Shown piece after piece: positions 1 through 9,700 of a stretch of 27,467 nt of DNA. Position 1 is the stretch's first letter. Each line of letters opens with the position of its first letter. This DNA is from JBBIII01 sp037446575 (GTDB lineage: Bacteria; Bacteroidota; Ignavibacteria; UBA10030): contig JBBIII010000027.1 in the NCBI GenBank assembly GCA_037446575.1, positions 1 to 27,467 on the forward strand, in the 5' to 3' direction. A model generated the notes under the pieces. The model had not been told where the DNA came from. It was given only the letters and a program-made list of their open reading frames with translations, and searched no databases. The translations under genes were made by a program, and so were the position numbers.

Positions 1-584
1 GTAGGCGGAATTTTAACCCCATCCACGGTAATATTACTAAATTTTGAACTAAGTCCTCGCAATACAACTTTACTTGCTTCTCCTCCCGATCTAATAATTG
101 ATACTCCTGGTAATCTTCCAATAGCTTCCGCAGCATTTGCATCTGGCAATTCTTTTATTTTTTCTTCCGAAACAACATTGATGATTGTGTTTGAAGTTAC
201 TTGTTGGTTAATAGCCGCAATCTGTCCGCGCATTTGGGCTGTTACAACAACTTCTTCGCCTTCAATTACCGTTGCTTTCAATTGAATAGTAGTTGCAACC
301 TCTTTACTCTTAGAAAAATCTATTTCAATTGTTTTTTGTTCGTACCCAACACAGGATGCTTTTACACTCATTATTCTTTCTGGAATACCTACTATTCTAA
401 ATTGTCCCTCAATATCTGTTGCTGCACCTAAAGATGTACCTTCAATGACGACATTCACTCCTATTAAAGTTTCGCTTGATACAGCGTCAACTACTTTTCC
501 TCTTAAAGTTGATTGACAAAACACGATAACCGGTAAAGTGAAAACTAAAAACAAAATTCTCACAAAAAAAGAATGTGGCATCAT
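1..584 (-). CDS. TonB-dependent outer-membrane receptor, N-terminal part (runs off window)
   Basis: The first 194 codons of an outer-membrane TonB-dependent receptor; the barrel lies outside the window. I read it directly from the minus strand. It starts with a signal peptide (about residues 1-23, ending VIVFCQ), then a carboxypeptidase-regulatory-like beta domain (about 25-108; LRGKVVDAVSSETLIGVNV and the GTSLGAATDIEGQF turn). A TonB-box-like stretch (EGEEVVVTAQ) follows, then the start of the plug domain with LPDANAAEAIGRLPGVSI and VVLRGLSSKFSNITVDGV. This order is standard for FCB-group receptors that import large substrates with energy from TonB-ExbB-ExbD. The ATG at 584 has an AAGGAG site at 595-600. 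The substrate cannot be told. The GntR regulator 47 bp upstream on the same strand suggests co-transcription and a regulated uptake locus. Confidence 0.88.
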   Translation of the reverse strand, partial: MMPHSFFVRILFLVFTLPVIVFCQSTLRGKVVDAVSSETLIGVNVVIEGTSLGAATDIEGQFRIVGIPERIMSVKASCVGYEQKTIEIDFSKSKEVATTIQLKATVIEGEEVVVTAQMRGQIAAINQQVTSNTIINVVSEEKIKELPDANAAEAIGRLPGVSIIRSGGEASKVVLRGLSSKFSNITVDGVKIPP

Positions 585-631
585 AACTAATCTACTCCTT
601 GTTTTTATGCAATTCTAAAAATATTTACTAA

Positions 632-1363
632 TTATTTTTTATTAGTCTTTTTTGTTTGTTCTAAAATTATTTGCCTGTCATGTTTTTCAGCAATCTCAAG
701 ATGCTTTGCCATCGCATTTTTTGCTTCTTCTGGATTTCGTTCGAGTATTGCTGTTAGAATTTTTTCGTGCCATTCCAAAGCTGATTGTTTTGCGTCAGTT
801 ACAGCGGCATAAACGGAAGATTTAATTCTTGGTGCGAGCCGATGTATCGGTTCTAAAATTAATGGAATGATTGTATTCTCTGAAGCACGAGCAATATCAA
901 GGTGAAATAACATATCGAGCCGCGATAGTTCTTTGTAATCACCATCGCTTGTCGATAAATCTTTAAAATCCTTTTTAAGTCTTTCAGCGTCTTCTTCTGT
1001 ATGATGAACAGCCGCAGATGCCGCTATGGGCGGTTCTATAATTTGGCGTGCATGGACTACATCTAAAATATAATGAGCTTCATTCTGCATCTGAAGATAA
1101 AGCAATATTGGGTCAGTTACTGTTTCTGCAGATGGACTTTGTACATAAATCCCTTTTCCTTTTATTATTGTTACTAGTCCACGCGCCGCTAACATCCGAA
1201 GGGCTTCTCTTAATGCTGTTCGACTAATTTTGAACTGACTACACAATTCTTGTTCGGAAGGAAGTTTTGCATCAGGAAGCACCTTTTTAGTACGAATAGC
1301 ATCCTCAATTTGAGATTCTACCATCTTGCTAAGTAGGTTACTTTTTCCAATTGGTGTGAACAT
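632..1363 (-). CDS. GntR-family transcription regulator, FadR subfamily (FCD domain)
   Basis: A one-component DNA-binding regulator of 243 residues, normal length for the family. The winged helix-turn-helix spans about residues 9-75, with the GntR signature LPSEQELCSQFKISRTALRE and the wing KGKGIYV. The all-helical FCD ligand domain follows (about 98-228). Its expected metal ligands are visible: Asp150 and His154 (LDMLFHLDIA), His199 (WHEKIL) and His221 (HLEIAEKH). FCD proteins usually bind small carboxylic acids such as sugar acids, lactate or related metabolites; which one here is unknown. The gene has its own sigma-70-like promoter and a palindrome over the predicted transcript start, which suggests autorepression. 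The TonB receptor gene follows after 47 bp and is the likeliest target. Confidence 0.93.
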   Translation of the reverse strand: MFTPIGKSNLLSKMVESQIEDAIRTKKVLPDAKLPSEQELCSQFKISRTALREALRMLAARGLVTIIKGKGIYVQSPSAETVTDPILLYLQMQNEAHYILDVVHARQIIEPPIAASAAVHHTEEDAERLKKDFKDLSTSDGDYKELSRLDMLFHLDIARASENTIIPLILEPIHRLAPRIKSSVYAAVTDAKQSALEWHEKILTAILERNPEEAKNAMAKHLEIAEKHDRQIILEQTKKTNKK

Positions 1364-1376
1364 TTATTTTTCTCAC

Positions 1377-1401
1377 TTATCACATGTATGACATGTTACA
1401 A
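1377..1401. promoter_or_regulatory. Candidate GntR/FadR-type operator (palindrome)
   Basis: An imperfect 25-bp inverted repeat centred on 1389. Two ACATGT boxes (1382-1387 and 1391-1396) are separated by 3 bp, and the symmetry continues outward (TT.T.ACATGT...ACATGT.A.AA). It lies 14 bp before the GntR start codon and covers the predicted transcription start near 1399, as expected for an autorepressor site. It does not match the textbook FadR operator exactly, so binding by this regulator is inferred from position and symmetry. Confidence 0.5.
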
Positions 1402-1405
1402 CACC

Positions 1406-1434
1406 AATCTATAAAACTATTTTATATCTGTCAA
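1406..1434 (-). promoter_or_regulatory. Sigma-70-like promoter of the GntR gene
   Basis: On the minus strand a perfect TTGACA -35 box (1429-1434) is followed after 17 bp by TAGATT (1406-1411) as the -10 box. The predicted start, near 1399, falls inside the palindromic operator candidate and leaves a leader of about 36 nt before the GntR ATG. Confidence 0.5.
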
Positions 1435-1465
1435 TAGAAAAATTTAATTTTTAAAAATTTTCTAT

Positions 1466-1489
1466 TTTTTTGAACTTTTATTCAAAAAA
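1466..1489. repeat. AT-rich inverted repeat downstream of the nucleotidyltransferase gene
   Basis: A perfect 9-bp inverted repeat (arms 1466-1474 and 1481-1489, loop 6 nt) holding only one G:C pair. It sits 31 bp past the stop of the 1520-2290 gene and before the GntR promoter, where a terminator of the long minus-strand operon would be expected. The stem is too weak and its U-run lies on the wrong arm for a confident intrinsic terminator. Confidence 0.3.
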
Positions 1490-1519
1490 TGAAATTTGGA
1501 AAGAATCGGACATATGCAA

Positions 1520-2290
1520 TTACTGTGATAAATCCCTATCCTGACGCTTCATTAAGATTTGTTGACATTCTTCTAATTGTTCTATTGTATTAATACCTCG
1601 TATTTCGTCTATGGATTGAGTCTTTAGTGCTGATACCTTCCATCGATTATTCCAAAAGTGAGTAAATATATCCGTTAGGTAATATTCCTTTTGAATGTTT
1701 TGCGGTGTAATATTTTTAAGACTTTGAAATAATTTTATTCTATCGATTATATAAATACCAGAATTTATTTCCATTATTCTTTTTTCCTCATCATTCGCAT
1801 CCTTATGTTCAATTATACTTTTTACCGTACCATCAATATTTCTAACAATCCTGCCATACCCTGTTGGATCGTCGTAATCGGCAGTTAATATTGTTGCGTC
1901 TGATTCAGTCTTTTGATGATAATCTATTAGTCTCTGAATAGTTATTGTAGAAAGCATAGGCACATCACCTGAAAGAATTAAAATATTACCATGAAAATCT
2001 TTTAATAGATTTTCTGTTTGCATGATGGCGTGCCCGGTGCCAAGTTGTTCAGCTTGAATGGCTATTTCAACATCTGAATGATTTTTTTTTAAGTGGTCGA
2101 TTACAGTTACTCGTTGATAACCAACGATTACTATTATACGCAACGCTTTTAATTCTTTAGCTAATTCAATTACGTAATAAAGCATCGGTCTACCAAGTAT
2201 CTCATACATTACCTTCGCTTTCGAGGGATCTTTCATTCGAGTACCCTTTCCAGCCGCCATTATTACAACAGCATATTTTTTTTCTTTCAC
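1520..2290 (-). CDS. Sugar-phosphate nucleotidyltransferase, GlmU uridyltransferase domain only
   Basis: Likely makes UDP-GlcNAc from GlcNAc-1-phosphate and UTP, a precursor of peptidoglycan and LPS. The 256 residues are a nucleotidyltransferase fold with the signature AAGKGTRM (12-19), a lysine in SKAKVMYE, the GlmU-type uridine loop QAEQLGTGHA (79-88), the metal-binding Asp109 in ILSGDVPM, and EINSGIY further on. The left-handed beta-helix acetyltransferase half of bifunctional GlmU (about 200 residues) is absent; the protein ends in a short helical tail. The acetyltransferase step would need another enzyme. The start is GTG (2288-2290), 8 bp after the panC stop, so it is the last gene of the tight operon. 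It could also act on another sugar phosphate. Confidence 0.85.
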   Translation of the reverse strand: MKEKKYAVVIMAAGKGTRMKDPSKAKVMYEILGRPMLYYVIELAKELKALRIIVIVGYQRVTVIDHLKKNHSDVEIAIQAEQLGTGHAIMQTENLLKDFHGNILILSGDVPMLSTITIQRLIDYHQKTESDATILTADYDDPTGYGRIVRNIDGTVKSIIEHKDANDEEKRIMEINSGIYIIDRIKLFQSLKNITPQNIQKEYYLTDIFTHFWNNRWKVSALKTQSIDEIRGINTIEQLEECQQILMKRQDRDLSQ

Positions 2291-2298
2291 GGTCTTTA

Positions 2299-3150
2299 TT
2301 ATTCTCTAATAAGAATTATATTATCTATTAATCTTGTTTCGTTAAAACGTACAGCTAATAAAATTAGAACTTCATCAGGTATATTTCTATCTATAATTGA
2401 AAAATCATTCGGCTTAACAAATGATATATAATCAATTTTTGTTGGATTCCCAGAGTTAATTATTGTCATCATTTCATCTTTAATTTTTCCAATAGACCGT
2501 TCACCGCCTTTAATTCTTCCTTCTGCATGTATTAATGATTTATATAATACTAACGCGTCTTTTCTTCTTTGTGTGTTCAAATAAACATTGCGCGAACTTA
2601 ACGCAAGTCCATCCGGTTCACGAACTATAGGTTTAACAATTAAATCTATATTAAAATTTAGATCTTTAATTAATCTTTTTATAATAAATGCTTGTTGCGC
2701 ATCCTTCTGGCCAAAAATAACTTTATTGGGTTGTGTAACATTCAGTAGCTTTGTTACTACTGTAGTAACTCCGCGAAAGTGGTTGGGGCGGAACTCTCCT
2801 TCCAAAATATTTGATATGCCTTCTACTTCGACATATGTACTAAAATCCTTAGGATACATTTCTTCCTCCTGCGGATAAAATAATATGTCTGTACCCGAGT
2901 TTTTTGCTAATTCTTTATCGTGTTCAAAATTACGTGGATAACGTTTATAATCTTCATTCACTCCAAACTGTTTTGGGTTAACAAAAATCGTTGTAATTAC
3001 CACGTCTGAATTTGACCGAGCATATTCAATTAAACTCAAATGTCCTTTATGCAAGTAGCCCATAGTTGGAACCACGGAAATAACCTTGCCTTTTCGACGT
3101 AATTCTTCTGTGGCTTTTTGTATTTCTTTTATCGTACAAACTATTTTCAT
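2299..3150 (-). CDS. panC: Pantothenate synthetase
   Basis: Cytoplasmic enzyme that joins pantoate and beta-alanine with ATP to make pantothenate, the precursor of coenzyme A. At 283 residues it has the family's normal length. Visible marks are the nucleotidyl-transferase HxGH motif (MGYLHKGH, His34 and His37), IFVNPKQFG (55-63), the ATP/pantoate-binding FGQKDAQQAF (146-155) and the SSRN loop (185-188). It lies 18 bp after accD and 8 bp before the nucleotidyltransferase. panB and panD are not in the window. No clear Shine-Dalgarno site precedes its ATG, so translation may be coupled to accD. Confidence 0.97.
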   Translation of the reverse strand: MKIVCTIKEIQKATEELRRKGKVISVVPTMGYLHKGHLSLIEYARSNSDVVITTIFVNPKQFGVNEDYKRYPRNFEHDKELAKNSGTDILFYPQEEEMYPKDFSTYVEVEGISNILEGEFRPNHFRGVTTVVTKLLNVTQPNKVIFGQKDAQQAFIIKRLIKDLNFNIDLIVKPIVREPDGLALSSRNVYLNTQRRKDALVLYKSLIHAEGRIKGGERSIGKIKDEMMTIINSGNPTKIDYISFVKPNDFSIIDRNIPDEVLILLAVRFNETRLIDNIILIRE

Positions 3151-3168
3151 TTGAAAGGGGGCGTAAGA

Positions 3169-4011
3169 TCAATCAATAAGATGTTTTATTATTTTTGTGA
3201 TGGTTACTTTCAATTCCTTTCGATGAACGACTAGGTCAACAAATCCTTTTTCTAGTAAAAATTCTGACCTTTGAAATCCTTTTGGTAAATCTTTGCCTAT
3301 CGTTTGTTTAATTACTCTTGGACCAGCAAACCCAATTAGCGCACCAGGTTCTGCTATATGAACATCGCCAAGCATAGCATAGCTTGCAGTAACTCCGCCA
3401 GTTGTAGGATCGGTTAGCACTGATATATATGGCACTCCAGCATCAGAAAGCTGCGCGAGTTTTGCGCTCATTTTTGCCATTTGCATCAAAGATAAAGCGC
3501 CTTCCATCATTCTCGCTCCGCCTGTTGACGAAATAATTATAAGCGGTCGTTTATTTTTTAACGCAGTATCTATTGCGCGAACAATTTTTTCTCCAACAAC
3601 GGAGCCCATACTACCCCCAATAAATCCGAAATCCATACAAGCAATTACAATAGGAATTCCATTCATTTTGCCTTCACCTGTTCTAACGGCATCATAAATT
3701 CCTGTCTTTTTAATTGTTGTTTCTATTCTATCGGAATAAGATTTGGTGTCAACAAACTTTAGCGGATCAACCGAACGCATTTTTTTATCCATCTCGATAA
3801 AAGAACCGCTGTCAAGAAGGATAGAAAAATATTCTTTACTTCCGACTCTAAAATGGAAATTGCATTTTGAGCACGTGAATAGATCTTGTTCAAGTTGTTT
3901 TTTATGTATTATCTCATTACATCCGCCGCATTTAGTCCACATTCCATCTGGAATATCTTTTCTCTGTCCATCTGAACTAATATTTTCTTTCGACCTCTTA
4001 AACCACGCCAT
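3169..4011 (-). CDS. accD: Acetyl-CoA carboxylase carboxyltransferase subunit beta
   Basis: Beta subunit of the carboxyltransferase that moves the carboxyl group from carboxybiotin to acetyl-CoA, giving malonyl-CoA for fatty-acid synthesis; it pairs with AccA, which is not in the window. The 280 residues start with the zinc ribbon typical of bacterial AccD (Cys28, Cys31, Cys47, Cys50). The crotonase-like fold follows, with STGGARMMEGALSLMQM, the TDPTTGGVTASYAMLGD segment and GFAGPRVIKQT. The ATG has an AGGAG site 6 nt upstream. It follows tsaB by 32 bp in the same operon. Confidence 0.97.
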   Translation of the reverse strand: MAWFKRSKENISSDGQRKDIPDGMWTKCGGCNEIIHKKQLEQDLFTCSKCNFHFRVGSKEYFSILLDSGSFIEMDKKMRSVDPLKFVDTKSYSDRIETTIKKTGIYDAVRTGEGKMNGIPIVIACMDFGFIGGSMGSVVGEKIVRAIDTALKNKRPLIIISSTGGARMMEGALSLMQMAKMSAKLAQLSDAGVPYISVLTDPTTGGVTASYAMLGDVHIAEPGALIGFAGPRVIKQTIGKDLPKGFQRSEFLLEKGFVDLVVHRKELKVTITKIIKHLID

Positions 4012-4043
4012 ATTGTTCTCCTGTTTTCATATTTGTTTGTTTC

Positions 4044-4715
4044 TTAATTCAGATTTTTTCGCACGATAAAATCTTTTAAATATAATGGTTCAACTTTCTG
4101 CCAAGAATCTTCCGTTGACACAGATAATTCTTGAATTGCGTTTTTTGCCACATAATCGCCGCGACAATATTTTAATGCGTCTTCAATTTTTACTTTAGAA
4201 GCAAGCACGCTTGTTAATTTATTAATCTGATCTGTTGCAATAATTGTATCTGCATTTATTTCGTTTACTATCGAACTTGGGTTCCCAATTTTCACCGGCA
4301 TTATCTCTTTAATTATATTATCAAGATTTTCATATTGTCCAATATAGTATTCACCTTGTTTTGCATCAATACAAATTAATGTTTTTTTACAATTTGTAGA
4401 AACAAATATTGAAGATGCAATTGCCTTGAACGTGCTGACAACTAGTAGCTGTTTCCCTAACGCATAACACAATCCTTTTGCTGTGCTTAAACCAATCCGC
4501 AGTCCAGTAAATGATCCGGGCCCTATTGAAATAGCAATTCCATCTATTTTTGACAAATCAATTTTACTTTCATTGCAAACAGATTTTATTAGCGTTAAAA
4601 TTTTTTCGGAATGAATATGAGATTCCTTTAAAGATTTTTCGCCTATCAAATTAAACTCGTTTGCTAAGCCGACAGAACATACAGATGTCGATGTTTCTAT
4701 GCCAAGAACCGTCAT
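4044..4715 (-). CDS. tsaB: tRNA threonylcarbamoyladenosine synthesis protein TsaB
   Basis: Scaffold partner of TsaD and TsaE in making N6-threonylcarbamoyladenosine (t6A) at position 37 of ANN-decoding tRNAs. The 223-residue protein has the ASKHA-fold N-terminus LGIETSTSVCSVGL and the family signature SIGPGSFTGLRIGLSTAKGL, followed by IDAKQGEYYIGQY. TsaB lacks catalytic activity in known systems and holds TsaD in place. Its ATG overlaps the tsaE stop in an ATGA (4712-4715), so the two are probably translationally coupled and made in fixed ratio. Confidence 0.95.
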   Translation of the reverse strand: MTVLGIETSTSVCSVGLANEFNLIGEKSLKESHIHSEKILTLIKSVCNESKIDLSKIDGIAISIGPGSFTGLRIGLSTAKGLCYALGKQLLVVSTFKAIASSIFVSTNCKKTLICIDAKQGEYYIGQYENLDNIIKEIMPVKIGNPSSIVNEINADTIIATDQINKLTSVLASKVKIEDALKYCRGDYVAKNAIQELSVSTEDSWQKVEPLYLKDFIVRKNLN

Positions 4716-5161
4716 TGTAAATCAATCTTTTCAATTTCAATTTTGCGAACATTTTCATTGTCGCTGTACGATAGATATACATCGTATCTATTGGCAGGCA
4801 AAAGTTCTTTCATTTTCTCCGCCCATTCTATTAAGCATATCCCGTTGTTTTTAATAAATTCTTCATATCCAATATCTAACAATTCTTCAATATAATTAAT
4901 TCTATATAGGTCAAAGTGATAAATTAGAATTTCTTCTCCATTAATATCTTTTCCATCATATCTTTTTAGAATTGTAAATGATGGACTTGTTGCAGGTTTA
5001 TGGACATTAAAAGCGTTACATACACCTTTCACAAATTGAGTTTTACCAACGCCAAACTCGCCAAATAACGCTACTACTTCATTTCGTTTCAGACTTTTTG
5101 CGAAACGGGACGCTGTTGCTCGCGTTTGCTCTGTGGATATAGAAAGAATAGAGTCTATCAT
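4712..5161 (-). CDS. tsaE: tRNA threonylcarbamoyladenosine synthesis ATPase TsaE
   Basis: Small P-loop ATPase (149 residues) that drives the TsaB-TsaD cycle of t6A synthesis. The Walker A motif GEFGVGKT is at 34-41, and the family marks SPSFTILKRY, HFDLYRI and LIEWAEKM follow in the usual order. It overlaps the stop of porX by an ATGA at 5158-5161 and overlaps tsaB downstream in the same way. From general knowledge, porX and tsaE are often neighbours in Bacteroidota, which supports the porX identification. Confidence 0.96.
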   Translation of the reverse strand: MIDSILSISTEQTRATASRFAKSLKRNEVVALFGEFGVGKTQFVKGVCNAFNVHKPATSPSFTILKRYDGKDINGEEILIYHFDLYRINYIEELLDIGYEEFIKNNGICLIEWAEKMKELLPANRYDVYLSYSDNENVRKIEIEKIDLQ

Positions 5162-6723
5162 TTGGGCAAGAACTTTATTACCGGCAAAATCATTTCTTCC
5201 ATAGATATTCCACCATGCTGAAAGCTATCGCGGTATTGATTTAGATATTTATGGTAATCAGTTGGATATACGAAATAGTAATCCTCTTTCGCCATAACAT
5301 AATTTGTGGTAACACTTATGCGGGGCAATTTATATTCGATAGGACTTTTAACAAACACTGCCTGCTTTTCATCTACTTTTAGATTTCTTCCAAATTTATA
5401 TCTAAGATTAGAAGAAGTTTCTCTATCGCCAACAATCTTTGCGCCTCTTAAACATCGCACACTGCCGTGATCTGTAGTTAAAATTATTTTTGTTTTCTTT
5501 TGTTGAGATAATGTTTTTAACATACCAAAAAGAGAGGAATGCATAAACCAAGAGCGCGTTAGCGAACGATATGCTGGCTCATCCGGAGCAATTTCTTTCA
5601 ATAACGGAGAATCTGAACGACCATGCGCAAGCATATCGATAAAATTCACAACTACAGCTGTTAGACGGCTTTTAGTATAAGAAAGAATATTGCTTTCAAA
5701 TTGCCTTCCAAAATCGGCGTCTAATATTTTAACATATTTAGATTCCGGTTTTAGATTTATTCGTTTTCTTTCAAAAAATTTATCGAGCAACTGATGTTCA
5801 AATCTATTCCGGCTATTTTCGTCATCTTCGTCTTCGGACGCCCAAATATCTGGAAAACGTTTTTCTAATTCGGCGGGAAAATATCCGCTAAAAATTGAAT
5901 TCCGTGCATACGGAGTTGCGGTAGGTAAAATACTAAAGTAATATTGTTTATCGAATGAAAAGTATTCTGATAATAATTCTTCCATTATCAGCCATTGATC
6001 TAACCGCAAGCAATCAACAACAAAGAAAAACACAGAGGCATTATTATCAAGCTCGGGTATTATGCATTTCTCTAATATATCTGGAGATAACAATACAGGG
6101 CGTTTTGTGTCCTCTATCCAATTGCGATAGTTACGTTCTACTAATTTAGCAAATTCGGCATTGCATCCTCTTTTTTGATCATTTAAAGTCTGCCTCAAAC
6201 CAAGCTCGCGATGCGCATCTAATTCTAAATCCCAATTCACAAGTTTAATGTAAAGATCAATCCATTCTCGTTCAGAAAGCGAACCATTCAACACTGCGCT
6301 AATATTTTGAAATTCCTGAATATAATCTCTTGATACAACTTGCTCAGATATTTTTTTTGCTTCCAATATTTTTTTACAAGCCAATAAAATCTGGCTCGGA
6401 TTAACAGGTTTAACCAAGTAATCAGTTATTTTGCTTCCGATAGCTTCTTCCATCAAACTTTCCGCTTCGCTTTTAGTAACCATAACTACAGGAAGTGAAG
6501 GAGAAATTTCCTTAATTGCAGTTAACGTCTCTAGTCCTCCTATACCGGGCATCATCTCATCTAAAAAAACAAGGTCGTAACCTTTTAATTTTACTAGCTC
6601 TATGCCATCTTCTCCGTTTGTTGCGGTTTCAACCTCATATCCTTTTTGTTTTAACAATAATAAATGAGGACGCAGTAAATCGATTTCGTCATCAATCCAT
6701 AATATTTTCTTTAAAGATGTCAT
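5158..6723 (-). CDS. porX: PorX: response regulator with PglZ phosphatase domain (T9SS regulator)
   Basis: Response regulator of the type IX secretion system, normally phosphorylated by the kinase PorY. The receiver (about 5-122) is complete: acidic pair Asp11/Asp12, phosphoacceptor Asp55 (LVFLDEMMPG), Thr83 and Lys105. A helical linker leads to a PglZ domain of the alkaline-phosphatase superfamily (about 225-520) with Asp237 (VVDCLRLDQW), the nucleophile-type Thr270 (TATPYARNS), Asp363 and His367 (FIDMLAHG), Asp418/His419 (TTDHGS) and His503 (QHGG). All expected metal and catalytic residues are present, so the phosphodiesterase is probably active, as shown for Porphyromonas PorX. Length (521) fits the family. 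It starts 60 bp after sprA and overlaps tsaE. No porY-like gene is adjacent. Confidence 0.94.
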   Translation of the reverse strand: MTSLKKILWIDDEIDLLRPHLLLLKQKGYEVETATNGEDGIELVKLKGYDLVFLDEMMPGIGGLETLTAIKEISPSLPVVMVTKSEAESLMEEAIGSKITDYLVKPVNPSQILLACKKILEAKKISEQVVSRDYIQEFQNISAVLNGSLSEREWIDLYIKLVNWDLELDAHRELGLRQTLNDQKRGCNAEFAKLVERNYRNWIEDTKRPVLLSPDILEKCIIPELDNNASVFFFVVDCLRLDQWLIMEELLSEYFSFDKQYYFSILPTATPYARNSIFSGYFPAELEKRFPDIWASEDEDDENSRNRFEHQLLDKFFERKRINLKPESKYVKILDADFGRQFESNILSYTKSRLTAVVVNFIDMLAHGRSDSPLLKEIAPDEPAYRSLTRSWFMHSSLFGMLKTLSQQKKTKIILTTDHGSVRCLRGAKIVGDRETSSNLRYKFGRNLKVDEKQAVFVKSPIEYKLPRISVTTNYVMAKEDYYFVYPTDYHKYLNQYRDSFQHGGISMEEMILPVIKFLPK

Positions 6724-6783
6724 AGATTTTAAAAATTAAATTAGCGAATCCATAAGGCATAATCAATGTGTGATTTTGCTGTA

Positions 6784-9700
6784 TTACCGAATAGAAACAT
6801 TGATATCTAAACCTCCTTCATTTATCGTCGAGCCCGGAATTCTTGAACCACCTTCATCCGGCTTAATTCTTGTATATCGATAATAGAAGGAAGCAGTTAC
6901 TCTATCGCTCAATGTATATCTAATTCGCGGCTCCATTGTTGTACGACTGGAACCTTCTAACGGCGATCCTTCTGGTTTAAACGACTTGAAATTGTATGTG
7001 ATACGCGAATTATGCGAATAGCTATAATTGAAAGATATATCAATATTGTTCACCAGTGAAATTCCGAAAAGAGGAATTTCAAAGCCACGCCGGCTAAATG
7101 ATGCTGTAATTGAAAAATCTGTGGTTGACCCTTCTGAAATATTTTGTTGAGATGGAGATAAATCAAAGTTCGTTGTTGTTCCGAATCGGACATTTGAACT
7201 TAGGCTACCTTTTAATATTTCTTTAAAAGCAATATTAATACCGATTAGCGGCGAAAATCCATACATAATTGTCTGACTTTCAGTAAGGCGTTCTCCGGTT
7301 TGCGCAATTCTCCACCGCTGTCGATAATTGGATGTGTACACATGGTCTAACGACACATTTGACGCAAAGTTTTTGAAGATACTAAATTTTTCTAAACCGC
7401 TCCATCTAATTGACCAGTTGGCGCGAGGAGCCATAGGTCCAATTATTTTTGATAACCACGGGAAAACTTCAAGTCCCTCTTCAAAAGATTTAGAAAGCAA
7501 AGCAATATGTTTTGTTTCATCAGGTTCTTTTTGTTTGTACGATTCAAATTTATTATTTACTTTTTCAAGGCCTGTCCCAAAAATTTTAAAAATTAATACG
7601 GGCGGCAATGTGATAAAAGAACGGTCAATATCTCCGCTTGTTGAGATAGTTCTAGGTATCACACGACCTTCAGCATCGGTATTGCTTGAAATATTTTCAT
7701 TATACGACCAACCAATTTTCCAATTTAATTGTAGATTTGCTCCTTCCCACAATGGCCTAGATGTTTGCATAGATAATTGATTGCTTTGAGTAAAATTATC
7801 CATAATAGAAGCATTTGCAGCGCGAATTCCTGTTTGCGTATATCCGGTAATAAATGGAAATGTGCTTTTAGTTTTTAATATCAATCTTCCATTCGGATTT
7901 GAAGCTAATCCAAGCTGGTACCACATTGACGGCCCGTTTTCAGCCAAAGACGACTGGAAGAAAGGAACACGCGCAAAAAGATTTGGGAAACCATTGCTAC
8001 CAAAAACGCCGGTATTTTGCGAAGAATTTGTTTGAGAAAAATTAAAAGTAAATTTATCAAAATCAAAAAATGGCGTTTTAATGAGGATGCGAGAGATTGA
8101 ACCAAGTTGTTGTAACGGATTCTTCGATTTTTTTTCGCTTCCTGTATCTACCCGAGCAACAGTTGCAGGTGTGGGGGGCCAAATCGCAGCGGCAATAGGT
8201 TTAACGTTAACATCTAATGAAAATGAAGGATTGGAATTCCAAGCCGCGCTTTTTCCTATTGGACCAGCCGATATATTATTAGTCCAATTGTAACCAACAG
8301 AATATCTAAAATTCGGAGTAAATATTTTATCTAAAGAAAATACTTTCGGCGATGTTACTTTTGTATTAAAATTCATTGATTGATTATACGTTTGATCTAC
8401 TCCAAAATTTATTAATTTCTTATAAAAGAATAAATCGCTCATAATATCTGTCATTGAACGCAACTTACCTGCTTTATTTGCATTAAGATGAAATAGACTA
8501 CTCGAAATAGCTACATTGTAATTAACTCCAAAATCGAGCAGCCCGCCTTCAAAAAATTGCCAATTAAAGTCCATACCTCTTTGCGCAACAAGATTATGGT
8601 TCATAGCTTCAACAGTAGCAGTTCTTGCTTTAGATTTTGACTGGTTACGGTTTAATGTGGCTCGGAAGTTAATCGACTTGGGTGTATAGTAAAATTTTAG
8701 ATTTTTCCACGGTTGAAGCAACGAAAAACTACTTGCCATGGAAATTGGCGTTAAAAAATTATTAGGGTTAAATTGCGTGCCATAGTTAAAGGAAGCTGAC
8801 CAATTCCAAGTTTCGGAATACTCTATTGTCGGGCTTCTTTGACGAGCACTGCTATAAGAATAATTAAATGTCATTTTATTAATAGTTTCCGTAATTAGCC
8901 AAGTATTAACCGGAATATTGAGACGAATATTTTGCGCAGAATAACTATCGCTAATACTTAATTCTTCGGAATTCATTCTTACTTCATTCGCATCTTTATA
9001 TTGCCTTTTAGAGGTAGAAGTGTCGGGTTCACCTCGATTAAGTTCACTCTGGATTTGCGCCGCCGCTTCTTCTACAAGAACATCCTGACCAGGTATATAA
9101 CGAGGTTTATTCATAGATTCTGAATGAGAATAACTTAACTCCATAGTTGTGCCGTTCCAGGATTCAGGAATTAGCTTTGTAACGCTGAATGATGCTGTTA
9201 AATTCCAATTGCGACTTGTACTACGTGAACCGAATCGCTCTTCAAGTCCATGGAAAAACGGATCTCGTTCAGTATAGGCAAATCCAATATTTCCGATATC
9301 AGCAAATTTTATTGATGTGTTCACTTTGTATGCCCACCCCGGTGTATCATCAACATCTGTAAGGCGAAGTTCGTTCACCCACAATTCTCCGGAAATAGTT
9401 GTATCGCCTATGCCTACAGGATTTTCAATTCCGATAGAAATAAATTGAATTTTATCTAACCGTGGATTTCCATGTACCGTATAAGTTGCGCCTAATGCAC
9501 TGCCGGGCGCCGGGCGCGTTACAATATCTGTCGGACTAACTCGAAGCGACTTAAGCGCTGTGAGATCGGCAAATTTAATTTCTATCTCATTTCCTATCCA
9601 TCCCGGTAAAACTGGCGATCTATATTCGTAATAGTGAGACGTGTCATCCCCGAATCGTAAAAACATCGTCGCACTTGAACCGTTGTCATTGAATCTTTTA

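Noticed and set aside
201..431. Plus-strand open frame over the TonB receptor
   Set aside because: It is antisense to a well-supported receptor sequence, has no ribosome site, and encodes a Cys/Asn/Phe-rich shadow peptide.
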